Shown one piece after another: positions 7,590-17,302 of a DNA stretch of 64,000 nucleotides. How positions within the stretch are numbered: the stretch's first letter is position 1; every line of letters starts with the position of its first letter. The notes beneath the pieces were generated by a model. It saw nothing but the letters and a program-made list of their open reading frames with translations. It made no database searches and was not told the origin of the DNA. The stretch spans positions 1 through 64,000 of the forward strand of contig NZ_SNXI01000008.1 of the NCBI RefSeq assembly GCF_004362895.1, given 5' to 3'. The stretch is from Idiomarina aquatica (GTDB lineage: Bacteria; Pseudomonadota; Gammaproteobacteria; Enterobacterales; Alteromonadaceae). The position numbers and the translations under genes are program-made.

Positions 7590-10262
7590 TTATGCTAAAC
7601 GTGGGTTAAGTTTGTCGGTATCGATACCAAAATCTTTGATCGCTTTGGTTACCACTTTCTTATCGATATCACCGGCATCCGCCAATTCTTTAAGTGCCGC
7701 CACAACAATAAATTCGGGGCTTACCTCAAAGTGCTTGCGCAGATTACCGCGGCTATCAGAACGACCAAAGCCATCAGTGCCTAACACACGATAAGGCGTC
7801 GGTACCCAGGCACGAACCTGGTCAGCGTAAAGTTTCATGTAATCAGTCGCAGCAATTGCCGGTCCTTTAGCATCTTTCATTGCTTTGGTGATATAAGCTT
7901 CTTTTGCTTCTTTATCCGGGTTCAGCATGTTGTGACGATCTACATCCAGACCATCACGCGCCAGCTCGTTAAACGAGGTAACACTGTAAACCGTCGAGTT
8001 AACGTCAAACTGTTCAGCCAGAATATCGGCGGCTTCACGAACCTGCTGCAGGATAGTCCCGCTACCTAACAACTGTACGTCAGCCTTGGCTTTTTTCTTG
8101 GCTTTAACGTTATCCAGCACATACATTCCTTTCAGAATGCCTTCTTCCACGCCTTCCGGCATTTCCGGTTGCTGGTAGTTTTCGTTCATTACCGTTAAGT
8201 AGTAGAAAACGTTCTCCTGATCTTCGTACATGCGCTTAAGACCATCATGCACGATAACAGCAATTTCGTAGCCATAGGTTGGGTCATAGCTGATACAGTT
8301 TGGCACCGTGCCAAACAGAATATGGCTGTGTCCGTCCTGGTGCTGCAGACCTTCACCGTTAAGTGTTGTACGGCCGGCCGTGCCGCCAATCAGGAAGCCG
8401 CGGGTTTGGCTGTCGCCAGCAGCCCAGACCAGATCGCCCACACGCTGGAAGCCGAACATGGAGTAGTAAATGTAGAACGGGATCATTGGCTCATTGTTCA
8501 GAGAGTAACTAGTACCCGCTGCAACCCATGACGCCATTGCGCCCAACTCGTTGATGCCTTCCTGAATAACCTGGCCTTTTTTATCTTCACGATAATAGGC
8601 AACCTGATCAGCATCCTGCGGCGTATATTTCTGGCCGTGGTGCGCATAAATACCAACCTGGCGGAACAGGCCTTCCATACCAAAGGTACGGGCCTCGTCC
8701 GGAATGATCGGTACGACGCGTTTGCCAATTTTCTTATCCTTTAACAATGCCGTCAGTACGCGTACAAACGCCATGGTTGATGAGATTTCGCGGTCGCCCG
8801 AACCTTTCAGCACGGCGTCAAACGCTTTCAGTGACGGCATCTCCAGCTCAACGTCGCTGTTAGCGCGTCGCACCGGCATGTAGCCACCTAAGGATTCGCG
8901 ACGCTCTTTCATGTACTTCATCTCGTCGCTTTCGTCTTCAAACTTGTAGTATGGCAAATCTTCAAGTTCTTCGTCTTTAAACGGAATATTAAAGCGGTCA
9001 CGCAAATGTTTGATCGCGTCCATATCCATTTTCTTAACCTGGTGGGCAATGTTTTTGCCTTCACCAGCTGCGCCCATGCCATAACCTTTGACGGTTTTGG
9101 CTAAAATAACCTGTGGACGATTTTTGGTGTTCACTGCCTTGTGATAAGCCGAGTAAACCTTGACCGGATCATGACCACCGCGGTTCAGGCGCCAGATGTC
9201 TTCATCTGACAGGTTGGCAACCATTTCTTCGGTTTCCGGATATTTACCGAAGAAGTTTTCGCGCGTGTATTTACCGCCTTTTGCTTTAAAGTTCTGGTAG
9301 TCACCATCAACGGTTTCCTCCATTAACTGGCGCAGCTTACCTTCGGTATCACGGTAAAGCAGCGGATCCCAATAACGGCCCCAAATGACTTTGATGACTT
9401 CCCAGCCTGCACCACGGAATGTGCCTTCCAGCTCCTGGATAATTTTACCGTTACCACGCACCGGACCATCCAGGCGCTGCAGGTTACAGTTAATCACAAA
9501 AGTCAGGTTGTCCAGCTCTTCACGGGCCGCCATGTTGATGGCACCCAAGCTTTCCGGCTCATCCGTCTCACCATCACCCATAAAGCAATAGACGCGCTGG
9601 TTAGAGCAATCTTTTATACCGCGATCCGTCAGGTACTTAAGGAAGCGAGCCAGGTAAATAGCCTGGATGGGTCCTAAGCCCATGGATACAGTCGGGAACT
9701 GCCAGAAGTCCGGCATCAGGTTGGGGTGCGGGTACGATGGTAAGCCTTTACCTTCGACTTCCTGACGGAAGTTGTTTAACTGCTCTTCGGTCAAACGGCC
9801 TTCGATAAAGGCGCGACCGTAAATACCCGGTGACGCGTGGCCCTGAATAAACAGGAAGTCGCCGCCGTCGCCTTCACTCGGCGCACGGAAGAAATGATTA
9901 AAACCCACGTCATACAGCATCGCAGATGACGCGAAGCTGGCAATGTGACCACCCAGCTCTTCGCCTTTTTGCGAGGCGCGCAGCACCATCATCACAGCGT
10001 TCCAGCGGATCGCTGAGCGGATACGTGATTCCATGGTCTGGTTGCCCGGCATGGTCGGTTCCTGACTGGCCGGAATAGTATTCAGATACGATGTGGTCGG
10101 ACGGTATGGCAAATACGCCCCGTTACGACGCGCCTTGTCGATTAACTGCTCCAACAAGAAATGCGCGCGCTCGGGACCTTCGGCGTCGAGCACACCCTCA
10201 AGAGCGTCTAACCACTCCTGAGTTTCCTGCTGGTCAACATCTTTGTTTAATTCTTCACTCAT
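7590..10262 (-). CDS. aceE: Pyruvate dehydrogenase E1 component
   Basis: Thiamine-diphosphate-dependent E1 that decarboxylates pyruvate and acetylates the E2 lipoyl groups. The 890-residue length fits the homodimeric E1 family. The thiamine-diphosphate motif starts at GDGETDEPES and continues to FVINCNLQRLDGPVRGNGK. Conserved stretches include GHASPGIYGRAF and the C-terminal transketolase-like part with YGRSDSRGNLR-like residues (FGRSDSRGNLRKHFE). It follows pdhR by 24 bases in the same operon, so transcription is probably under PdhR control. Confidence 0.98.
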   Translation of the reverse strand: MSEELNKDVDQQETQEWLDALEGVLDAEGPERAHFLLEQLIDKARRNGAYLPYRPTTSYLNTIPASQEPTMPGNQTMESRIRSAIRWNAVMMVLRASQKGEELGGHIASFASSAMLYDVGFNHFFRAPSEGDGGDFLFIQGHASPGIYGRAFIEGRLTEEQLNNFRQEVEGKGLPSYPHPNLMPDFWQFPTVSMGLGPIQAIYLARFLKYLTDRGIKDCSNQRVYCFMGDGETDEPESLGAINMAAREELDNLTFVINCNLQRLDGPVRGNGKIIQELEGTFRGAGWEVIKVIWGRYWDPLLYRDTEGKLRQLMEETVDGDYQNFKAKGGKYTRENFFGKYPETEEMVANLSDEDIWRLNRGGHDPVKVYSAYHKAVNTKNRPQVILAKTVKGYGMGAAGEGKNIAHQVKKMDMDAIKHLRDRFNIPFKDEELEDLPYYKFEDESDEMKYMKERRESLGGYMPVRRANSDVELEMPSLKAFDAVLKGSGDREISSTMAFVRVLTALLKDKKIGKRVVPIIPDEARTFGMEGLFRQVGIYAHHGQKYTPQDADQVAYYREDKKGQVIQEGINELGAMASWVAAGTSYSLNNEPMIPFYIYYSMFGFQRVGDLVWAAGDSQTRGFLIGGTAGRTTLNGEGLQHQDGHSHILFGTVPNCISYDPTYGYEIAVIVHDGLKRMYEDQENVFYYLTVMNENYQQPEMPEGVEEGILKGMYVLDNVKAKKKAKADVQLLGSGTILQQVREAADILAEQFDVNSTVYSVTSFNELARDGLDVDRHNMLNPDKEAKEAYITKAMKDAKGPAIAATDYMKLYADQVRAWVPTPYRVLGTDGFGRSDSRGNLRKHFEVSPEFIVVAALKELADAGDIDKKVVTKAIKDFGIDTDKLNPRLA

Positions 10263-10286
10263 AGCTATTCCTTACCGTTAAGTTAT

Positions 10287-11033
10287 TCAGGAACGACGCA
10301 GCGAGCGCTGGATGCGTGATTGCTCTTTGGTCATTTCCAGCAATGCCTGTTCAATATAGGACAAATGCTGATGACATGCATCCCGCGCCTGCTCCGGTTG
10401 CCCATCAATAATTGCAGCTGCAATTTGTGAGCGGTGTTGATTTAATTGCTCTAACACCTGCGGGTGTTGAGCCAGTATGTCTAAATTTTGTTTTATATTA
10501 TCTGCGAGCAATTCTTTCATACCCATAACCACATGCAATAGCACGACATTATGGGAAGCCTCGGCGATACGCAGGTAAAACGCGACCAACGCGTCAACCT
10601 GTGAGTCTATATCACTCGCTTGTGATTCAATGATGTTATTGATACTGCATTTAATCCGATCCAGATCGGAATCGGTGCCACGCAGTGCAGCATAAAATGA
10701 CGAAATCCCCTCGAGCGCATGACGAAACTCCAGCAGGTCAAACTGTGACTCGGGATGTTTAGCCAATAACTCAAACAAGGGCGTCGCCACTTTGTCATTT
10801 AGCGTATCGGTAATAAAGGTGCCACCGCCTTGACGACGATCAATCAACCCTTTGGCCTCAAGCTTCTGGATGGCTTCGCGCAGTGATTGCCGCGAAACAT
10901 TGAACCGTTGTGCCAACTCACGCTCTGACGGCAGTTTTTCACCCGCGCTAAAACGACCATCGACAATCATTGCCTCAATTTCAGCAACAATTTGATCGGA
11001 TATTTTCGCCACTTTTATCGGTTGAAATGCCAT
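10287..11033 (-). CDS. pdhR: Pyruvate-responsive GntR-family repressor PdhR
   Basis: Transcriptional repressor of the pyruvate dehydrogenase operon, released by pyruvate in E. coli. The N-terminal winged helix (about 10-75: GEKLPSERELAQRFNVSRQSLREAIQKLEAKGL, split here only for description) ends in RRQGGGTFI, the typical FadR-subfamily hinge; the C-terminal all-helical FCD domain follows. The start at 11033 (MAFQPIKVAKISDQ) fits the family; a frame seven codons longer would begin inside the operator. It heads the operon pdhR-aceE-aceF-lpdA. An operator lies 9 bases upstream of this start, implying autoregulation. Confidence 0.93.
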   Translation of the reverse strand: MAFQPIKVAKISDQIVAEIEAMIVDGRFSAGEKLPSERELAQRFNVSRQSLREAIQKLEAKGLIDRRQGGGTFITDTLNDKVATPLFELLAKHPESQFDLLEFRHALEGISSFYAALRGTDSDLDRIKCSINNIIESQASDIDSQVDALVAFYLRIAEASHNVVLLHVVMGMKELLADNIKQNLDILAQHPQVLEQLNQHRSQIAAAIIDGQPEQARDACHQHLSYIEQALLEMTKEQSRIQRSLRRS

Positions 11034-11041
11034 TCGGTAAA

Positions 11042-11094
11042 TTGGTCTGACCAAAAGATGGGATCATTTTAGTAGAAGTAACAGCAAAACCCAA
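11042..11094 (-). promoter_or_regulatory. pdhR promoter and PdhR operator
   Basis: On the minus strand, TTGGGT (11089-11094), a 17-base spacer and TAAAAT (11066-11071) form a sigma-70 promoter. Downstream of the expected start lies the perfect palindrome TTGGTCAGACCAA (11042-11054), matching the known PdhR box ATTGGTNNNACCAAT. The position just after the transcription start is that of the E. coli pdhR operator, so the whole pdh operon is probably repressed by its own first product. Confidence 0.85.
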
Positions 11095-11133
11095 ATTTTT
11101 CTGGTCTGGTATGACCTCGAGTTAACGACTCAG

Positions 11134-11967
11134 CTAGTAAAGTCCGCCTGACAATGTCATCAGCGCAATCACGCACAACCAGACAATTTGCTGGCGTTTC
11201 ATGAGTTTTAGCTGTGCCCCGGCGGCATCAGTTTTATCATCCGGGTGATGTGTCATATCCTCTGCTTTATCAACAACTGCAGCCAACACGTCGCGCTGAT
11301 CGCAACGCAGGTCAGTTAATGAACTGAGCCACACCGGCAGTGCCCGCGAAAAATGCCCAACGATCAACAAACCAAGACCCGCCAGCCGTACAGGAATAAA
11401 ATCTAAAGCCCAGCGTAACCGCTGTAAGGGCAAGCTGTTAAAGCGCGCCGACTGATGCAGCTCCGCACTACGAATTGCCGCGTAAGCAAGAACGCCAAAC
11501 ACGCCAAATACAACATAAAAGAACATCACCGCCACGTAATACTGAAAATTTAACCAACAGACCGTTTGGTTAATGGGTCGCGATGCGTCGCTGCCTGCCA
11601 GGAGATTGAGTTGTTGCTGGTAATGCGCGACCGCTTCATGGTCACCTTTATTAGCTGCCTTTAGATAATTTTTATAAGCACTGCGTGCGTCCGGGCAACT
11701 CATGCCAACCAGCAAAGCAATGATACCCGCTATAAAGGTGACCAGGCTATTGTCCAACAAGGTAACCAACAAACCTGCCAGCAGCGCCGGCAGCAATAAC
11801 CAAATTGCCTGCGGCACGGGTTTGTCGAGCTGTTGTTGTTTTCCCGGTGATAACTTTTGCTGGCTCCAGTCTAACCACCGCGCCAGCAAAAAGTCCATTT
11901 GCCAAAATGCCGGCAAGTGGACAACCCGTTCAATGCTAAAAGCGATTAGCAGGGCAATTAAGATCAT
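11134..11967 (-). CDS. ampE: AmpE inner-membrane protein
   Basis: Polytopic membrane protein of the AmpE/CobD-like family, partner of AmpD in sensing peptidoglycan recycling; its biochemical role is not settled. The 277 residues contain an N-terminal hydrophobic segment, a paired hydrophobic region around residues 50-85 (LLLPALLAGLLV and VTFIAGIIALLVG), a segment near 145-170 (YVAVMFFYVVFGVFGV), and a C-terminal helix (QIVWLCVIALMTLSGGLY). A soluble Gln/Asp/Lys-rich loop lies in the middle. The start codon overlaps the ampD stop by 4 bases, so the two genes are translationally coupled. Confidence 0.9.
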   Translation of the reverse strand: MILIALLIAFSIERVVHLPAFWQMDFLLARWLDWSQQKLSPGKQQQLDKPVPQAIWLLLPALLAGLLVTLLDNSLVTFIAGIIALLVGMSCPDARSAYKNYLKAANKGDHEAVAHYQQQLNLLAGSDASRPINQTVCWLNFQYYVAVMFFYVVFGVFGVLAYAAIRSAELHQSARFNSLPLQRLRWALDFIPVRLAGLGLLIVGHFSRALPVWLSSLTDLRCDQRDVLAAVVDKAEDMTHHPDDKTDAAGAQLKLMKRQQIVWLCVIALMTLSGGLY

Positions 11968-12566
11968 AGTTTCTCCTGCTCGGGGCAGCTGTTTTCCATT
12001 GCTTGTAATTGGTTACGATAACGCTGCCAGTCAAAACCCCGGCCCGGATCAGTCTTGCGTCCCGGGGCGATATCCTCATGTCCGACGATACGGTCTCGCC
12101 GCAACTGCGGATAGTGACTTAATAAAGCTGCTGTTATCAATGCCAACTGTTGGTATTGTGCTTCAGTATAGCGATCTTGATCGGTTCCCTCTAGCTCTAT
12201 CCCAATACTGAAATCATTACAGCGTGTGCGACCACAATAACTGGATTTACCGGCGTGCCAGGCACGTTGGTTAAAAGGCACATATTGCTCCACCGCGCCA
12301 TCCCGGCGTATAACTAAATGCGACGAGACACGCAAACCATCAAGATAAGCAAAGTCGCTGCCGGGCGAGGTGTCTAAGCTGCCCAGAAAAAGCTGCTCGA
12401 CATACGGACTCCCATAGCTGCCCTCGGGCAGGCTAATACAATGAATAACCAACAGGCTTATATCATCGGCGTCGGGGCGTGCGTCAAAATGCGGACTTGG
12501 TAACTGCCGCGCTGTCACTAACCGGTGGTCTGAAATCGACACTGTACTGTTCAGTTTTGGCTCCAT
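11964..12566 (-). CDS. ampD: 1,6-anhydro-N-acetylmuramyl-L-alanine amidase AmpD
   Basis: Cytoplasmic zinc amidase that cleaves the peptide from anhydromuropeptides during cell wall recycling and so keeps ampC-type induction low. Visible motifs: VIHCISLP with the first zinc His, RAWHAGKS, CNDFSIGIELEGTD, and GHEDIAPGRKTDPG with the second His and the Asp ligand. The start at 12566 (MEPKLNST, ribosome site GAAGAG) gives 200 residues, close to the E. coli enzyme; an upstream extension of 24 codons would reach back toward the divergent nadC and has no ribosome site. Next to nadC and ampE as in E. coli. Confidence 0.95.
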   Translation of the reverse strand: MEPKLNSTVSISDHRLVTARQLPSPHFDARPDADDISLLVIHCISLPEGSYGSPYVEQLFLGSLDTSPGSDFAYLDGLRVSSHLVIRRDGAVEQYVPFNQRAWHAGKSSYCGRTRCNDFSIGIELEGTDQDRYTEAQYQQLALITAALLSHYPQLRRDRIVGHEDIAPGRKTDPGRGFDWQRYRNQLQAMENSCPEQEKL

Positions 12567-12629
12567 CGTGCTCTTCGTTAATGAATGTCTTTTCACAGCT
12601 ACCGCAAACAGGTAAAGTTTGCCCCCTAG

Positions 12630-13526
<897 letters not shown>

Positions 13527-13601
13527 TCGCTTACAGGTTAATCTGTTTGCGCAGTTAGCGCTCATCAACCATGCTTGCGGCTTTTATTGACGAGAGCCGC
13601 C

Positions 13602-14060
13602 ATGCACTACCCCAACTCCAGACAATTTGCTTTTAGCCTTATCGAGCTGATGGTCGTTATTGCCATTATCGCAATACTTTCGTCACTGGCTATTCCGGCT
13701 TACCATCAATATACACAGCGTGCAAAAGCGACGCAGGCACTGCAACATGCACAACCGCTGCAACTCGCTATCGCGCTATGCTGGCAACTGGAGGGTAATC
13801 TTGATGCCTGCGCCAGCCCCGGTGTAAACGGCATACCCGAGCTACCCACACCGCTGCCGGAATCACTCAGCGACTTATCCTTGCAGCCGGCAGGCGTAAT
13901 AACTTTGCAACTCAAAGAAGTTAAAGTTGATAACCAGCCTGTTTCGGTGAGCTTAGTTCCGGCCGAGCAACAAGGCATGCTGGCCTGGCAAACCCAATGT
14001 TCTGACTTTAACAGTGGACGTTCGGTTATCGCCAATTGCAACGCAGGTTTGATGCCGTGA
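13602..14060 (+). CDS. pilA: Type IV pilin, PilA-like, with Ala before the cleavage site
   Basis: Major-pilin-type protein of 152 residues. The type III signal is a 10-residue leader followed by FSLIELMVVIAIIAILSSLAIPAY, with Glu at +5 of the mature protein as required for assembly. The residue before the cleavage point is Ala (leader MHYPNSRQFA), while most prepilins have Gly. A C-terminal Cys pair (C-X13-C pattern near residues 132-146, in TQCSD and ANCNA) could form the usual disulfide loop. The start at 13602 is chosen over an upstream TTG because it gives a normal leader. It begins a pilA-pilB-pilC-pilD run; its stop overlaps the pilB start. Confidence 0.88.
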   Translation: MHYPNSRQFAFSLIELMVVIAIIAILSSLAIPAYHQYTQRAKATQALQHAQPLQLAIALCWQLEGNLDACASPGVNGIPELPTPLPESLSDLSLQPAGVITLQLKEVKVDNQPVSVSLVPAEQQGMLAWQTQCSDFNSGRSVIANCNAGLMP

Positions 14061-15397
14061 ACTGCGCCGGACAGCTCGCCGACATGCCCCGTTCCGAATC
14101 CCCCGCAGAGGCAACACTGCGTTCAACCATGGGCTTAGCCGTGGGCAATTTCTGTATCCTGTATCAAAATGACGAAATTGCCTTAGTGGCACTGGCTAAA
14201 ACCGCAATGACAAAGTCTGCGCAGCTGCATTTGGCGTGGCAAACCTTATCCACGGCACGCGTTGTTATCATTGAATTGTGTCATCAACACCAGTGCTTGA
14301 TTGATACCCGGGCAGCCGTCACGGACTGGTTGACCCAATTGATTACTTATACGCTGAGGCAGCAAGCGTCGGACGTCCATCTGGAACCAACCATTAATAG
14401 CCTTCGTATTCGCATCCGCGTAGCCGGTGAGCTGATAACCCTGCAACATTTAAGCGCAGATAACGGCAAACAGTTGATTGCTCATATTAAGGTTCTGGCG
14501 GATTTGGATAGTAGTGAACAGCGACGTTCGCAGGACGGGCGTTTTTCTGTAGCTGTTACCGTTGATGATAAGCAGCCGCTAACTGCCTACGACTTTCGGG
14601 TCAGCACCTGCGCTGTCATGTCCGGAGAAAAGCTGGTACTTCGCAGCTTGGGTATGCTGGAGCAAGTCAGTGCACTTTCCCGCTTAGGGCTAACCCAGAC
14701 ACAGTTGATGGTTACCTCACGAGCACTTAAGAGCGCACAGGGGCTTATCTTAGTCACGGGACCAACCGGCAGCGGTAAAACCTCCACGCTATACAGCCTG
14801 CTGCAGCGACTTAATCAGCGTGCCTTAAATATCTGCACGGTAGAAGACCCTATCGAAATACGTTGTCCGGGGATAAACCAGGTACCGGTGCGGCAACAAC
14901 AGCAACTGGACTTTGCTACGATTCTGCGAACCTTGCTACGGCAAGATCCGGACGTCCTGATGGTGGGTGAAATTCGTGACAGCGAAACCGCCCGGGTGGC
15001 ACTTCAGGCAGCTCAAACCGGGCACCTTGTACTCGCCTCGCTGCACACCAGTGGCGCGCTGGCAAGCTTTCAGCGCTTACAGGCTTTAGGGATTCCGGAA
15101 GCGGAAATAGCCAGCGCGTTAAGCTTAATCGTAAGCCAACGGCTACTACGACGCTTGTGCAAACGCTGTAAGGGAGTTGGTTGCACACATTGTCACAGCG
15201 GGTATCAGGGTCAATTACCCTGCTTTGAGGTTACTCCCTGGCAAGCCGACACCTTACTTAAGCTCCGCACTCAATCGCTGGCAGGAATGCTTAACGCACA
15301 GCAACTTCCGACTTTGGCACAACACGCTAACCAGCTGGTCAAAGCGGGTAAAACATCGGCTCAACAGGCAGCGAGATTAGAGCATGCCAGCGCGTAG
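14057..15397 (+). CDS. pilB: Type IV pilus assembly ATPase PilB/HofB-like
   Basis: Hexameric extension ATPase that drives pilin polymerisation from the cytoplasm. Visible: a reduced N-terminal domain, the N2 domain with ASDVHLEP, Walker A GPTGSGKTST, the Asp box, Walker B DVLMVGEIRD, the His box TGHLVLASLHT, and a zinc-binding Cys set CKRCKGVGCTHC near the C-terminus. At about 446 residues it is shorter than PilB of Pseudomonas (about 566), lacking most of the N-terminal N1 domain, and resembles HofB/GspE in size. Start chosen at GTG 14057, which overlaps the pilA stop as GTGA; ATG 14084 is possible. Confidence 0.9.
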   Translation: MNCAGQLADMPRSESPAEATLRSTMGLAVGNFCILYQNDEIALVALAKTAMTKSAQLHLAWQTLSTARVVIIELCHQHQCLIDTRAAVTDWLTQLITYTLRQQASDVHLEPTINSLRIRIRVAGELITLQHLSADNGKQLIAHIKVLADLDSSEQRRSQDGRFSVAVTVDDKQPLTAYDFRVSTCAVMSGEKLVLRSLGMLEQVSALSRLGLTQTQLMVTSRALKSAQGLILVTGPTGSGKTSTLYSLLQRLNQRALNICTVEDPIEIRCPGINQVPVRQQQQLDFATILRTLLRQDPDVLMVGEIRDSETARVALQAAQTGHLVLASLHTSGALASFQRLQALGIPEAEIASALSLIVSQRLLRRLCKRCKGVGCTHCHSGYQGQLPCFEVTPWQADTLLKLRTQSLAGMLNAQQLPTLAQHANQLVKAGKTSAQQAARLEHASA

Positions 15398-16430
15398 AAA
15401 ACCGATGTGTTATAAGCACCAACAGTTATTAATGGCGGCGTTTGAACAGCTCTGTCTGCTGCTGGAAAGCGGTCTTCCGATGCGCAATGCGCTGCAGGTT
15501 ACCACCGCACAAACAACAGATAAGCTGGTGCGACAGGTATTGATAAGGTTCTCGCAAACGGTTAACCAGGGTTTACCCTTATACCGTGCCGCGCCCGAGC
15601 TGCCGGCGAAAATTCCGGTAAGCTTTACTGGTTACCTGCAATTAGCTGAGCAAAGCGGTCAGTTTGTTACGGTGTTAAATCACATGGTGGATGAGTTTAA
15701 CCACGCCCATGCACAGCGTCAGCATATCAAAGCGGCCGTGCGTTACCCGCTTGCCATTCTGGCCCTGTCGATTGTTATTAGCGTCGGCCTGTTAGTTTTT
15801 GTGTTGCCGAAGTTTACCGCTTTATTTGGTGCCGGCCAGCTGCCATTGCTGACACAAAAGTTATTGGCCTTTTCGTTGTTGCTCAGCAACTACGGCAACA
15901 TGTTACTGACCGCCTGCCTGCTACTAGCATTGGGCGCATGGTTAAGCCGCCGCTATTACCGGGGTATCTGGCAACGCAGTTTACTGTACTTGCCGGTTAT
16001 CGGAACTCTGACCGAGCAGGCACGTCAACAACAGATGTTTCAGCGGCTGGCCCTATTGCAGCGTTCAGGTATGGCGGCAGTAGCGGCCATAAAACTTTGC
16101 GCTCAAAGTAGTGCCTGGTTAAAAACGCGCGATGATTGTAACAAGTTGGCCGACTTAGTTGCGGACGGCAATGCCTGGTCAGTGGCGCTTAATCATATCG
16201 GCCTCAATCATCCGTTAATTACTGCCTATATCAGTACCGGTGAACAAACCGGCCGAATTGACTTTATGATGACCAAACTAGCCCAACAGCTCAGTAACGA
16301 TTTACGTCGCCGCAGTCAACAACTGGTTGGCATGATACAGCCCTTGCTGATGCTGTCGTTAGGCGGCATTATAGGCGTGATTTTACTCGCCATGTACCTA
16401 CCAATTTTTACATTGGGGCAGCAGTTTTAA
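15384..16430 (+). CDS. pilC: Type IV pilus inner-membrane platform protein PilC
   Basis: Polytopic platform protein of the T2SF/GspF family that couples the ATPase to pilin assembly. Two GspF domains are visible: the first with ESGLPMRNALQVTT and GQFVTVLNHM, the second with LALLQRSGMAAVAAIKLCAQ and TGEQTGRIDFMM. Three hydrophobic segments follow the family pattern (YPLAILALSIVISVGLLVFV, MLLTACLLLALGAWL, and the C-terminal MLSLGGIIGVILLAMYLPIF). The 348-residue length is somewhat short because the N-terminal extension is missing. It overlaps the pilB end by 14 bases; a second ATG at 15405 is an alternative start. Confidence 0.92.
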   Translation: MPARRKPMCYKHQQLLMAAFEQLCLLLESGLPMRNALQVTTAQTTDKLVRQVLIRFSQTVNQGLPLYRAAPELPAKIPVSFTGYLQLAEQSGQFVTVLNHMVDEFNHAHAQRQHIKAAVRYPLAILALSIVISVGLLVFVLPKFTALFGAGQLPLLTQKLLAFSLLLSNYGNMLLTACLLLALGAWLSRRYYRGIWQRSLLYLPVIGTLTEQARQQQMFQRLALLQRSGMAAVAAIKLCAQSSAWLKTRDDCNKLADLVADGNAWSVALNHIGLNHPLITAYISTGEQTGRIDFMMTKLAQQLSNDLRRRSQQLVGMIQPLLMLSLGGIIGVILLAMYLPIFTLGQQF

Positions 16431-16442
16431 CAGGAAGACATA

Positions 16443-17300
16443 ATGGAAACTCTCTACGCCGCCGGCCAATGGCCTGCTGTACTCATCGGTATTCTGCTTG
16501 GCGCCTGCGTCGGTAGCTTTTTGAACGTCGTCATTGTACGCCTGCCAAAGCAGTTACAGCAGCAGTGGCAACGCGAGTGCGCGGAACTTAACGGACAACC
16601 CGTTAAAGAATTGGATCGTTATAACCTCGCACACCCGCCGTCGCACTGTCCGCAATGTCAGCACCGTATCGCATGGTATGACAATATTCCACTGCTAAGT
16701 TATGTCGTATTGATGGGCCGCTGTCGACATTGCCGCGATACCATTCCGGTTGTTTACTGGCTGGTAGAATTACTCATGACTGCAGTAATAGGTTATGCAG
16801 CCTGGACACTGGGTATTACCTTAACCTGGCTGGTGCTGTTAGTCGCAACCGCGTTGTTAGTGGCAATGGTGGTTATAGATACACGTCATCAGCTGCTACC
16901 TGACCAATTGACTTACTGCCTGCTTTGGCTGGGCTTATTGTGGTCAATCAGCGGGCAATCCGCCATTACCCCAACAACCGCGTTAATTGGTGCCGCAGCC
17001 GGATACCTGAGCTTGTGGCTAGTCTACTGGGCATTTAAATTGCTCACCGGCAAGGAAGGCCTGGGTTATGGCGATTTTAAATTGCTTGCCGCTATCGGCG
17101 CATTTACCGGCGCAACTTTGCTACCGGTAACCATCCTGGCCAGTTCGCTGGTGGGTATCGTTGTCGGTGTTATCGCGATGCTTAAACGCGGCTATTCAGC
17201 CCCGATCCCATTCGGACCATTTTTAATTGGTGGCGGCTTAATCAGTTATTTTTACGGCAATGAACTACTACTTAGTTACTGGCAGTGGATAGGCTTCTAA
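16443..17300 (+). CDS. pilD: Prepilin peptidase / N-methyltransferase PilD
   Basis: Inner-membrane aspartic protease that cleaves prepilin leaders and methylates the new N-terminal Phe. The cytoplasmic zinc-binding loop has both Cys pairs, CPQC and CRHC. The two catalytic Asp residues lie in VVIDTRHQLLPD and GYGDFKLL. About eight transmembrane segments fit the family, as does the length of 285 aa. It is 12 bases downstream of pilC, and its stop lies 2 bases before the coaE start, so the pil genes and coaE are probably cotranscribed. Its substrate next door, PilA, has Ala before the cut site. Confidence 0.96.
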   Translation: METLYAAGQWPAVLIGILLGACVGSFLNVVIVRLPKQLQQQWQRECAELNGQPVKELDRYNLAHPPSHCPQCQHRIAWYDNIPLLSYVVLMGRCRHCRDTIPVVYWLVELLMTAVIGYAAWTLGITLTWLVLLVATALLVAMVVIDTRHQLLPDQLTYCLLWLGLLWSISGQSAITPTTALIGAAAGYLSLWLVYWAFKLLTGKEGLGYGDFKLLAAIGAFTGATLLPVTILASSLVGIVVGVIAMLKRGYSAPIPFGPFLIGGGLISYFYGNELLLSYWQWIGF

Positions 17301-17302
17301 CG

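Noticed and set aside
6944-7609. Long Ser-rich open frame antisense to aceF
   Set aside because: It is the reverse complement of the acidic Ser/Asp/Glu-rich aceF coding sequence, and the aceF domains are clear.
11101-11116. GGTC...GACC half-sites as a second PdhR box
   Set aside because: The spacing between half-sites is larger than in the perfect box at 11042-11054, and the flanks do not match; likely chance.
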